Virus record (IMG/VR): IMGVR_UViG_3300027907_000059
Location: 1-21,979 of that record
Length of the DNA: 21,979 bases
Strand: one strand, 5' to 3'
Origin: a virus
The notes beneath the pieces were generated by a model, which saw only the letters and a list, made by a program, of their open reading frames with translations, made no database searches and was not told the DNA's origin. Positions 1-5,740 of this stretch are shown here, one piece after another. How positions within the stretch are numbered: position 1 is the stretch's first letter; each line of letters begins with the position of its first letter. The translations under genes and the position numbers were made by a program.

Positions 1-287
1 ACCTCGTCAACGAGTGGGACCATCGCTTGCTTCTCTGGGAGGAGGACAGGACAAGGTTCGGTTACGACATCTCTCCAGACATGGATGCCTATGGTGTCCC
101 TATCGATGCTGACGATATGGAACCTGGGATCGGTGTCGTGCGTGTCCCGTTCAACCCAACAGCGGAGAATATGGCGTTCGATCTTGCACACCGGATCGTC
201 CTAGGGTTCGATCTTGACTGGTGTGAGTGCCGTCTGTGGGAAACCCCGAAGGCCTATGCGGAGGCGAGGTTCTCAAGTGCACGATAA
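1..287 (+). CDS. queD: QueD, 6-carboxy-5,6,7,8-tetrahydropterin synthase (C-terminal part, 5' truncated)
   Basis: The reading frame is open from base 3 at the window edge to the TAA at 285-287, so the N-terminus lies outside the window. The visible part carries the QueD signatures: Asp-His of the D-H-R-L-L motif (codons at 18-23; in QueD this Asp-His pair helps catalysis), the conserved PTAEN motif (residues P44-N48 counted from the TTG at 27), and the Glu of ETP (codon at 240-242) near the C-terminus. QueD converts dihydroneopterin triphosphate to 6-carboxytetrahydropterin, the second step from GTP towards preQ0. It is followed immediately by queE (10-nt overlap), and folE and queC are next, so pathway context supports the call. 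An internal TTG at 27 could be taken for a start, but the frame continues upstream with the D-H-R motif, so it is not one. Confidence 0.88.
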   Translation, partial: LVNEWDHRLLLWEEDRTRFGYDISPDMDAYGVPIDADDMEPGIGVVRVPFNPTAENMAFDLAHRIVLGFDLDWCECRLWETPKAYAEARFSSAR

Positions 288-1044
288 ACGGTTCCGAGTT
301 GCTGAGGTCTTCGGGCCTACGATTCAGGGTGAAGGTCGGCACATAGGTACCCCATGCTATTTCATCCGCTTCGCAGGCTGCGACTACAGATGTCGCTGGT
401 GTGACTCACCTCACGCAGTGCTCACTGAGTACGTCAACGAGGTCCCGCGCATCTCCGCTATGGAAACGTGGGGGAAGTTGAAGGCGCTTCCACGTGGGCC
501 TCGGTGGGTTGTCTTTTCTGGAGGTAACCCAGCACTGTTCGACCTCAAAGATCTCTGTGCACTGATCCTTGGTGACGGCTACAACCTCATGGTTGAGACC
601 CAGGGGACTGTGTACAACGATTGGTTGCGGAGTGCAGATGAGATCTGCGTGTCACCGAAGCCTCCCTCTTCTGGCAATATGACGACGGAAGGCGTCCTGA
701 GAGAGTTTCTCCGTGAGTTGTGGGGATCCTCGCTTGGCAACCCTCTCAACCAGACGTACCTGAAGGTTGTCGTCTTTGACAACGAGGACTACGCTTACGC
801 ACGGTCGATTCACAAGACCTTCGAGAACCTTCAGATGTTCATCTCTGTTGGTAACGAAGATCCCTCTCTCCCCACTGTGGGGAACCCAAATCCGAAACCA
901 GGCACGCTTCCTTTGACACGCGACATTGTTCTCGACAAGATGAGGTGGTTGATGGAGAAGGTAGCTAATGACGTGACTATGCGGAACGTCCGCGTGACTC
1001 CGCAGATGCACGTCCTCGCATGGGGGAATGAACGTGGACGTTGA
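277..1044 (+). CDS. queE: QueE, 7-carboxy-7-deazaguanine synthase (radical SAM)
   Basis: A 255-aa radical SAM enzyme that rearranges 6-carboxytetrahydropterin into 7-carboxy-7-deazaguanine (CDG). The start chosen is GTG 277, preceded by a purine-rich GAGGCGAGG at 261-269; the frame is open further upstream but that part overlaps queD deeply. Seen in the sequence: an N-terminal F-G-P-T-I-Q-G-E-G segment (residues 12-20), the [4Fe-4S] cluster motif C35-x3-C39-x2-C42, and S-G-G-N-P-A-L (residues 81-87), the SAM-contacting motif in the QueE form. Length is close to that of the family. The gene overlaps queD by about 10 nt and folE by about 17 nt, so it is probably co-translated with them. Confidence 0.93.
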   Translation: MHDKRFRVAEVFGPTIQGEGRHIGTPCYFIRFAGCDYRCRWCDSPHAVLTEYVNEVPRISAMETWGKLKALPRGPRWVVFSGGNPALFDLKDLCALILGDGYNLMVETQGTVYNDWLRSADEICVSPKPPSSGNMTTEGVLREFLRELWGSSLGNPLNQTYLKVVVFDNEDYAYARSIHKTFENLQMFISVGNEDPSLPTVGNPNPKPGTLPLTRDIVLDKMRWLMEKVANDVTMRNVRVTPQMHVLAWGNERGR

Positions 1045-1627
1045 CTACGTAGCCATGCAAGGTGAAACAATTGCTAACGCGGCACGCAACATGATCCTTG
1101 CTGTTGGCGAAGATCCAGAGAGGGAAGGTCTGCGCAAGACGCCTCAGAGGGTAGCTCACTCCATGTTTGAGCTGTGCCGCGGGTACACAGAGGACATTCG
1201 GCATGAGATCGCAGTGTTCGACGCCGAAGGTGCTGACCAGATGGTCTGCCAGTGGAACATTCCTCTCTACTCCCTATGTGAGCACCACATGCTCCCATTC
1301 GTCGGGTACGCACATATCGGGTACATTCCGAAGGAGCACGTCCTCGGTCTCTCGAAGTTGAAGAGGATCACAGATCACTTCGCACGACGTCTGCAGATTC
1401 AAGAGCGCCTCACTCGTGAAATCGTTGACTACGTTGACGGGTCTGTGCATCCTCGAGGTGCAATCGTCTGCGTAGAGGCAGAGCATCTCTGTATGACGAT
1501 GAGGGGTGTACAGGCACCAGGTACGCGCACAACCACAGAGGCAATCACAGGAGTGTTCGCTGACCCTGCAGAGGGGTCGAAGGAAGAGTTCCTCACGCTC
1601 CTCTCAATGCAAAGGAGGCCCCATTGA
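1028..1627 (+). CDS. folE: FolE, GTP cyclohydrolase I
   Basis: Catalyses GTP to 7,8-dihydroneopterin triphosphate, the entry step for both folate and 7-deazaguanine synthesis; here the neighbours show it feeds QueD. The 199-aa product has the family motifs: E-G-L-R-K-T-P-x-R-V (residues 33-42), the zinc and active-site segment C84-E-H86-H87, G-L-S-K (residues 107-110), and the second zinc cysteine C155 in H-L-C-M, followed by R-G-V-x-x-P-G-T-x-T-x-T. ATG 1028 sits right against a G-run (1022-1026), too close for normal spacing. GTG 1034, two codons later and in frame, is better spaced from the same purine run and is a realistic alternative start. The gene overlaps queE upstream and queC downstream. 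Confidence 0.95.
   Translation: MNVDVDYVAMQGETIANAARNMILAVGEDPEREGLRKTPQRVAHSMFELCRGYTEDIRHEIAVFDAEGADQMVCQWNIPLYSLCEHHMLPFVGYAHIGYIPKEHVLGLSKLKRITDHFARRLQIQERLTREIVDYVDGSVHPRGAIVCVEAEHLCMTMRGVQAPGTRTTTEAITGVFADPAEGSKEEFLTLLSMQRRPH
1613..1618 (+). promoter_or_regulatory. Ribosome binding site for queC
   Basis: A full AGGAGG at 1613-1618, inside the 3' end of folE and 5 nt before TTG 1624. It decides the TTG start of queC, because the product then begins directly with the PP-loop strand (MKSLVLLSGG). Confidence 0.8.
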
Positions 1628-2295
1628 AGTCACTAGTCCTACTGTCTGGTGGCATGGACAGTGCAGCATTACTGTCTCTTGCGATCAACCAGAGTGATGA
1701 GGTATCTGCTGTCTCGTTTGACTACGGGCAGAGGCACAGGAAAGAACTGCATGCTGCACAAGATCTCGTTGACTACTACGAGGTCCCCTGGAGAATTCTG
1801 ACTGTCGCAATTCCGAAGGGTGGGGTTCTGCTGACAGACATGGCAATGCCTCAGATGACTTACGAGGAACTCCAGAAAGAGGAAGGCCCCTCACCCACCT
1901 ACGTCCCATTCCGGAATGGCACGTTCCTCTCCCTCGCTGCAGCACTTGCCCTGACTGTCAACAGTGAGTACCTCTACACAGCGGTTCATGCAGACGATGG
2001 GCACAACTGGGCCTACCCAGATTGCACTCCTGAGTTCATCGGTGGGATGCAGACAGCGATCTATGTCGGCACGTACCACAAGGTGCGCCTTCTCGCGCCG
2101 TTCGTGTACTCAACGAAAGCGCAGATCGCACGTTCAGGTCACGAGATGGGCACACCGTTTAACCTCACGTGGTCATGCTATGAGGGGCGTGAGTACCACT
2201 GTGGCGTGTGCCCAACGTGTGTCTCTCGAATCGAGGCATTTAAGATCGCTGGTATCGACGATCCGACAATCTACGAGCAGAGGGAGAAGGTATGA
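1624..2295 (+). CDS. queC: QueC, 7-cyano-7-deazaguanine (preQ0) synthase
   Basis: A 223-aa ATP-dependent ligase that converts CDG plus ammonia to preQ0. It starts at TTG 1624, overlapping the folE stop by 4 nt, with a perfect AGGAGG upstream. Seen: the N-terminal PP-loop S-G-G-M-D-S (residues 8-13), F-D-Y-G-Q-R-H (residues 32-38), and the C-terminal zinc site C185-x7-C193-x2-C196-x2-C199, all standard for QueC. There is no fused amidotransferase (Gat) domain as found in phages that make archaeosine-type bases, so the end product should be preQ0. The stop overlaps the next start as ATGA at 2292-2295. Confidence 0.95.
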   Translation: MKSLVLLSGGMDSAALLSLAINQSDEVSAVSFDYGQRHRKELHAAQDLVDYYEVPWRILTVAIPKGGVLLTDMAMPQMTYEELQKEEGPSPTYVPFRNGTFLSLAAALALTVNSEYLYTAVHADDGHNWAYPDCTPEFIGGMQTAIYVGTYHKVRLLAPFVYSTKAQIARSGHEMGTPFNLTWSCYEGREYHCGVCPTCVSRIEAFKIAGIDDPTIYEQREKV

Positions 2296-2579
2296 ACCAC
2301 GATGGAGGAATTGTTCTGCCTGGGCCTGAGGGTTTGCCCAGGGCTCCAATGCCTGTGCAGAAAACAGAGCACGTAACGACATTCAACCAGGCGAGCATTG
2401 GCCTTGTCGCGGTGACAGACGACGACAACATCGTCCGGGGGTACCAGGTGCAGATCAAAGACGTGATCGAGAACCATGTCTACGTCTTCCCGATCACCCG
2501 TGTACACGTGAAGGACGAGATCAGAGAGATGTTCAACCAAGTTCCTGACATTGGGTTCCCGGTGCTGAGGGATGCCTGA
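2292..2579 (+). CDS. Hypothetical 95-aa protein inside the 7-deazaguanine cassette
   Basis: Not recognised. It starts at ATG 2292, overlapping the queC stop (ATGA), with a purine-rich GGGAGAAGG upstream, so it is translationally coupled to queC. The first ~20 residues are rich in Gly and Pro and look flexible; the remainder has alternating hydrophobic stretches (around residues 37-42, 50-57 and 62-72) that suggest a small beta-rich fold. No cysteines, membrane segment or recognisable catalytic motif are seen. The tight coupling to queC and its place between queC and dpdA suggest, as inference only, a role linked to base modification or to replication. Confidence 0.7.
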   Translation: MNHDGGIVLPGPEGLPRAPMPVQKTEHVTTFNQASIGLVAVTDDDNIVRGYQVQIKDVIENHVYVFPITRVHVKDEIREMFNQVPDIGFPVLRDA

Positions 2580-2811
2580 CCATGACCCTGTTAATCATCC
2601 GAGACATTACACCTACGGACCCATCGAGGTCATCGACCTCGTCGAGGGATTTGATCTCGGTTACCATGAAGGCAACGCCGTCAAGTATCTCCTTAGGTGG
2701 AGACACAAAGACGGCCTTCAAGATCTGAAGAAAGCGAGGTGGTACCTTGACCGACTCATCGAAGTCCAAGAGCGTGAAGCTGATGAGGCGAAGGGAATTA
2801 CCTCGCACTAA
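2572..2811 (+). CDS. DUF3310 family protein
   Basis: A 79-aa protein matching the common phage DUF3310 pattern (also annotated SaV-like or putative nucleotide kinase, without solid biochemical proof that I can cite). Seen: N-H-P-x-H-Y near residues 8-13, I-E-V-I-D (residues 18-22), then G-N-A-V-K-Y-L-L-R-W-R-H-K-x-G and D-L-K-K-A-x-W-Y-L-D-R-L-I. It starts at ATG 2572, overlapping the preceding gene by 8 nt. DUF3310 genes are frequent in phage early or replication regions, which fits here. The function should be treated as unknown. Confidence 0.85.
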   Translation: MPDHDPVNHPRHYTYGPIEVIDLVEGFDLGYHEGNAVKYLLRWRHKDGLQDLKKARWYLDRLIEVQEREADEAKGITSH

Positions 2812-3502
2812 CTCCGTTGGTCACGCGGACAGTGTGGAGAAGATCCTCGGGCAGATCTCGATGCTCTCACCCGACAACGTGTACTACCAGGCAGGACGTC
2901 GGAAGGAACGTCTCCTGGGAGCAGACGTCGAGCGTGTCGTTCTGTCACCTACGATCTTTCGTAAGTTCGTGTGCGTTGCAGGCTGCACCGCGTGCTGCCA
3001 GAAGTTCACTCTCGACTACATCCCGTCAGAGGTACTCAACCTCGACATCTCAATGGAGGGTTTTGACACAAGAGATGTCCGGGTGAATGGAAAGGAGAGG
3101 CAGGTCTGGACCAATGACCAGAATCAAAATCCTCTATGTGACTTTCTCACTGCTATTCGCCCGGATGGCGGATTGGGTTGCGCACGTTGGCCACATCCTC
3201 CACTTGCCTGCATTTCAGCACCGCAGTTGCAGTTCATCCAAATGCGTCCGGGGACGACCTACATCCTCAAGAAGCCATTTGGACGTGCCTGGGCGATGAA
3301 GCCCACACCTCAGTGTGAGTTTCTCGATGTAGATCTCACTGAGGTTGACCTGCAGACGAACTTGGCGATCCTTGACAGGTTCGATGCGTGGGCAAAATAC
3401 TTCAAGATCAAGACGTGTATTCCTCAGGTACGAAAGGAGATCGGCAAGGTGCTACGCGAGGGGCAAATTCCTGTAGCGGGGATTGAGGTATGGCGTAGAT
3501 GA
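2783..3502 (+). CDS. Cysteine-cluster protein, YkgJ-like (putative metal or Fe-S binding)
   Basis: From ATG 2783 the product is 239 aa; TTG 2747 and GTG 2834 are in-frame alternatives and none has a strong ribosome binding site, so the start is uncertain. The key feature is a cysteine cluster C64-x3-C68-x2-C71-C72, followed by C119-D-F-L, C133-A-R-W and P-x-x-C143 (numbered from ATG 2783). This order resembles the YkgJ/UPF0153 family (putative zinc- or iron-chelating domain, PF03692). Further cysteines occur at about 178 and 212. The gene overlaps DUF3310 at its 5' end and dpdA at its 3' end (ATGA, 3499-3502). Its place directly before dpdA makes a part in modifying or inserting the deazaguanine base possible, but this is inference. 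The domain call itself is moderate. Confidence 0.6.
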   Translation: MRRRELPRTNSVGHADSVEKILGQISMLSPDNVYYQAGRRKERLLGADVERVVLSPTIFRKFVCVAGCTACCQKFTLDYIPSEVLNLDISMEGFDTRDVRVNGKERQVWTNDQNQNPLCDFLTAIRPDGGLGCARWPHPPLACISAPQLQFIQMRPGTTYILKKPFGRAWAMKPTPQCEFLDVDLTEVDLQTNLAILDRFDAWAKYFKIKTCIPQVRKEIGKVLREGQIPVAGIEVWRR

Positions 3503-4329
3503 AAGCTGCACTGATTCCACCGATACCCTGCCTCAAGCAGTTTGGGGTTACAGGTAAGTTCCATCTACTCCTCTCTCATCTGCTCAAGGACCCCGTGTAC
3601 TTCTCTCACTACCTGACAGAACGTGAGCGCGGCGCGTACCTGCTCCTCGACAACTCAGCGCACGAGCATGGTCACGGGGACGATCCAGAGGCACTGATCT
3701 ACAACGCTGTCGCCCTCAAGGCGCAGGAGGTTGTCGTTCCAGATGTACTTGAGGATGCAGAAGGCACAGTAGAAAGTGCGCTGAACGCACTTGAGTACTG
3801 GTTCGAGAAGAAAGACAAAGTCATCCGAAAACTCAACCCTGCACTGATGTACGTGCCTCAGGCACGACATATGGAGGAGTGGGTTTGGTGCTTCGGTAAC
3901 CTCGTACGGATGCACCAGTACGTGACAGGTAGGGAAGGGTACAGGACGTCGCTCGTAATCGGAGTGTCGAAAGACTACGAGGTCTGGCACGAACAAGGTC
4001 TCATGCCGATCCTTGACTTTCTCTCCCTCATGCGCCAGAACGTCAAGTTCCAGGTGCACCTTCTCGGGTGGGGACGTGATCTGTGGAACCTAGAGATGTA
4101 CGCGAAGGAGCATCCATGGATTCGTTCGACAGACAGCGCCAAGCCTTTTGTCTACGGCCTTGAGAGAATCAAACTTGAGCCTCACGAGGACGTGCCTGAG
4201 TACCCGAAGAGACCCCACGACTATTTCACAAGACGGATGGACGACGAGCAGTTGCAGGTTTCCATATTAAATGCCATGATATTCCGTGCGATGGCATCCG
4301 GATCACTCTCAACAACAGTTCAGGTATGA
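3499..4329 (+). CDS. dpdA: DpdA-like DNA guanine transglycosylase (TGT superfamily)
   Basis: A 276-aa protein whose motif pattern fits phage DpdA, the enzyme that swaps guanine in DNA for a 7-deazaguanine base. Seen: L-L-L-D51-N-S-A-H-E, which matches the position of the first catalytic Asp of tRNA-guanine transglycosylases; V-V-V-P-D82-V-L-E-D with a following Thr; I-G-V-S-K-D-Y-E-x-W (residues 154-163); and H-L-L-G-W-G-R-D (187-194) leading to R-S-T-D212-S-A-K-P-F, where D212 fits the nucleophile position. The CxCxxC zinc site of bacterial tRNA enzymes is absent, as expected for short phage forms. It is coupled to the YkgJ-like gene (ATGA at 3499) and to the next ORF (ATGA at 4326). The upstream preQ0 genes strongly support a DNA rather than a tRNA target. 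Motif equivalences were assigned by eye. Confidence 0.8.
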   Translation: MKAALIPPIPCLKQFGVTGKFHLLLSHLLKDPVYFSHYLTERERGAYLLLDNSAHEHGHGDDPEALIYNAVALKAQEVVVPDVLEDAEGTVESALNALEYWFEKKDKVIRKLNPALMYVPQARHMEEWVWCFGNLVRMHQYVTGREGYRTSLVIGVSKDYEVWHEQGLMPILDFLSLMRQNVKFQVHLLGWGRDLWNLEMYAKEHPWIRSTDSAKPFVYGLERIKLEPHEDVPEYPKRPHDYFTRRMDDEQLQVSILNAMIFRAMASGSLSTTVQV

Positions 4330-4349
4330 CTGAGCAACCCCCCGCACAG
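4326..4349 (+). repeat. Start-codon repeat, copy 1
   Basis: A 24-bp sequence that contains the ATG and encodes MTEQPPAQ, identical to the copy at 4487-4510. Confidence 0.9.
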
Positions 4350-4490
4350 CCCAAGACCATCGAAGAATGGCAACGGCTCGTTAGAGAGGAAGAAGTCGCC
4401 CGCCTTGTGCGAATGTGGAAGGCGCTTCCCACTGCGGTCCAGTCGGAGATAATCCGCAACTTCGAGCGCAACGTTGGGTCTGGACGATGA
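4326..4490 (+). CDS. Hypothetical 54-aa protein, first of three with a repeated MTEQPPAQ start
   Basis: A short ORF starting at ATG 4326, overlapping the dpdA stop (ATGA) and ending at TGA 4488-4490. It begins with MTEQPPAQ, encoded by a 24-bp sequence that recurs at the starts of the next two ORFs. The rest is charged and probably helical (about residues 11-50), with an E-E-W-Q-R-L-V-R-E-E-E segment. No known family is recognised. The overlaps at both ends and the shared leader argue that it is a real translated gene despite its size. Confidence 0.65.
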   Translation: MTEQPPAQPKTIEEWQRLVREEEVARLVRMWKALPTAVQSEIIRNFERNVGSGR

Positions 4491-4510
4491 CTGAGCAACC
4501 CCCCGCACAG
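4487..4510 (+). repeat. Start-codon repeat, copy 2
   Basis: Identical to copy 1 over 24 bp; the match with copy 3 extends 5 bp further (AGCGA), to 4515. Confidence 0.9.
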
Positions 4511-4702
4511 AGCGACCCTGAGTTTGAGCGCGCACTACTGCGAGCGGACATCTGCGCCGGCAACACTGAGGCAGCCCAGATGCAGTACGAGAGGGTGCGA
4601 CGAATGGTGGCGCTATGTCCCGAGTGCAGCAGCGAAGGTGAGCCGGGTTCGATCTGCCAGCACCCAGAACCGATCGGTGACCGCTACCGAGTGATCCTAT
4701 GA
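4487..4702 (+). CDS. Hypothetical 71-aa protein, possible zinc-binding, second MTEQPPAQ start
   Basis: Starts at ATG 4487, overlapping the previous stop as ATGA, and ends at 4702, overlapping the next start in the same way. The leader MTEQPPAQS is encoded by the same 24 bp as at 4326. Residues 11-43 look helical; then follow C44-P-E-C47 and C57-Q-H59, which could form a small zinc site (inference). In-frame start codons further upstream exist, but the repeat-defined ATG with the 4-nt overlap is far more convincing. No family is recognised. Confidence 0.65.
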   Translation: MTEQPPAQSDPEFERALLRADICAGNTEAAQMQYERVRRMVALCPECSSEGEPGSICQHPEPIGDRYRVIL

Positions 4703-4722
4703 CCGAGCAACCCCCCGCACAG
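4699..4722 (+). repeat. Start-codon repeat, copy 3
   Basis: Same 24 bp with one silent T-to-C change in the second codon (ACT to ACC). Partial relatives without a start codon lie at 4787-4799 (CCGCACAGAGCGA) and around 5121-5141. Confidence 0.9.
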
Positions 4723-5634
4723 AGCGAGCGCTGGATTCAGGGCAAGCGCGGCTTGCAGCGTGAAACGTATGAGACGCCGCAGGATTCCGCACAGAGCGAC
4801 TACAACGACCCGACCCACGCTGGCCGTAGGGCTGGCGAGTTTGATAGCACCGAGAACGAGGCGTGCGAACACAACCCCGGCTGCGAGCACCGCAACACAG
4901 CTACGATTCAGAGCACCGAGAACGAGGCCACGAATCTTGGGGGAGGCCCTGGGATCACCGACGGATCGGATGAGGCGACGGCCTCTGAACGGCTGCGCGG
5001 AACGGCAGTCCCGGCCCCATCCTCCCCCGAGCGCGACAGCACCGAGAACGAGGCGCTAAAAGAAGCGATGAAGGCTGACTCGACCACGGTGGAGCAGGAC
5101 AACCTCATCGCCAAACACTCCAAACCCCCCGCAAAGAGCGAGCGCCCGTACATCAACGAGGACGGAGATACCGTGATTCCGCCTGGTTGGAAGGAAGTGC
5201 CAGACGCGGCTGGAAGCACCGAAGGTGTCGAGAACGAGGCGCGGAGGCTGGCGGAAATCGAAACGGCGTATCGACAATACGGCTGGCCCGGAGCAGAGCG
5301 AGAAATCCGCGCCGCCCTCTCCGACACCGAGGCCAAGCTGGAGGCCGTGCGTGCGGCAGAGCCGACCGTCGGCGGCATGATCGAAGAGATAGAGCGCCTT
5401 GAAGGGGTAGCGGAAGCGTTGCGCAAGAAGGCGAACGAGAACCGCATCGAGGCTGACAATGCGGCCCGCGACTACGAAGATCTTGAGGGCGTCGTCCATT
5501 GGGCGCTCGCGCAGATGAGGAAGAACGGCGCTCGCCTCCCGGCAGAAGAAGTGCTCGCGGCGCTTGTCGAGTCCGTGGAGGGTGCAGGCCCGCGAGCCGC
5601 CCTCACCCGCTCTAACGACGAGGAGGCGGAGTGA
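4699..5634 (+). CDS. Hypothetical 311-aa repeat-containing protein with coiled-coil C-terminal half
   Basis: Starts at ATG 4699 (ATGA overlap with the previous ORF) with the third copy of the MTEQPPAQ leader, here with one silent change. Residues 1-170 are polar and probably disordered. They hold three exact S-T-E-N-E-A copies (residues 50-55, 72-77, 114-119), a degenerate fourth, S-T-E-G-V-E-N-E-A (173-181), and an inner P-P-A-K-S-E copy (143-148) echoing the leader. A C56-x-H58-x3-C62-x-H64 cluster follows the first copy. Residues about 180-265 are heptad-like and charged, likely coiled coil. GC content is visibly higher than in the flanking genes. No known family is recognised. The location before the polymerase suggests an accessory early gene. 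The repeat structure could reflect fusion of several small ORFs or a repeat-driven expansion. Confidence 0.7.
   Translation: MTEQPPAQSERWIQGKRGLQRETYETPQDSAQSDYNDPTHAGRRAGEFDSTENEACEHNPGCEHRNTATIQSTENEATNLGGGPGITDGSDEATASERLRGTAVPAPSSPERDSTENEALKEAMKADSTTVEQDNLIAKHSKPPAKSERPYINEDGDTVIPPGWKEVPDAAGSTEGVENEARRLAEIETAYRQYGWPGAEREIRAALSDTEAKLEAVRAAEPTVGGMIEEIERLEGVAEALRKKANENRIEADNAARDYEDLEGVVHWALAQMRKNGARLPAEEVLAALVESVEGAGPRAALTRSNDEEAE
4846..5241 (+). repeat. Dispersed in-frame STENEA-coding repeats (4 copies)
   Basis: The 17-bp unit AGCACCGAGAACGAGGC occurs at 4846-4862, 4912-4928 and 5038-5054, with a copy split by an insertion at 5215-5240. Spacing is irregular but always a multiple of three. 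The DNA copies are identical at third codon positions, which points to recent duplication rather than protein-level convergence. Confidence 0.85.
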
Positions 5635-5717
5635 TCTGGCTGGAAATGCTCGGCGTGTTTCTATTCCCGATAGTGCTGGTGCTGGGGTTTATCTGGTTCT
5701 TCGGAGGTTTCGAGTGA
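5631..5717 (+). CDS. Putative 28-aa single-pass membrane mini-protein
   Basis: GTG 5631 overlaps the stop of the 311-aa gene (GTGA) and lies 4 nt after AGGAGG at 5621-5626. The product is almost all hydrophobic: a short W-L-E-M start, then a continuous stretch of Leu, Phe, Val and Ile with Pro and Gly, ending G-G-F-E before TGA 5715. This would be one transmembrane helix. It fills most of the gap before the polymerase gene. No homolog is recognised. The strong ribosome binding site and membrane-like composition support translation, but at this length a chance ORF cannot be excluded. Confidence 0.5.
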   Translation: MIWLEMLGVFLFPIVLVLGFIWFFGGFE

Positions 5718-5727
5718 ACGTCAAGCC

Positions 5728-5734
5728 GGAGGAG
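5728..5734 (+). promoter_or_regulatory. Ribosome binding site for the DNA polymerase gene
   Basis: GGAGGAG at 5728-5734, 6 nt before TTG 5741. It supports TTG as the start; the product then begins MAILVVWD, directly at the first beta strand of the UDG-like domain. Confidence 0.75.
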
Positions 5735-5740
5735 ACGTAG

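Noticed and set aside
214-276. N-terminal extension of queE
   Set aside because: The extra 21 residues lie wholly inside queD; GTG 277 with purine-rich spacing gives the family-like N-terminus.
4908-5499. Long minus-strand ORFs (183 and 147 aa)
   Set aside because: They arise from the GC-rich composition of the 311-aa gene on the other strand; Ser/Arg-rich, no ribosome binding site or motifs.
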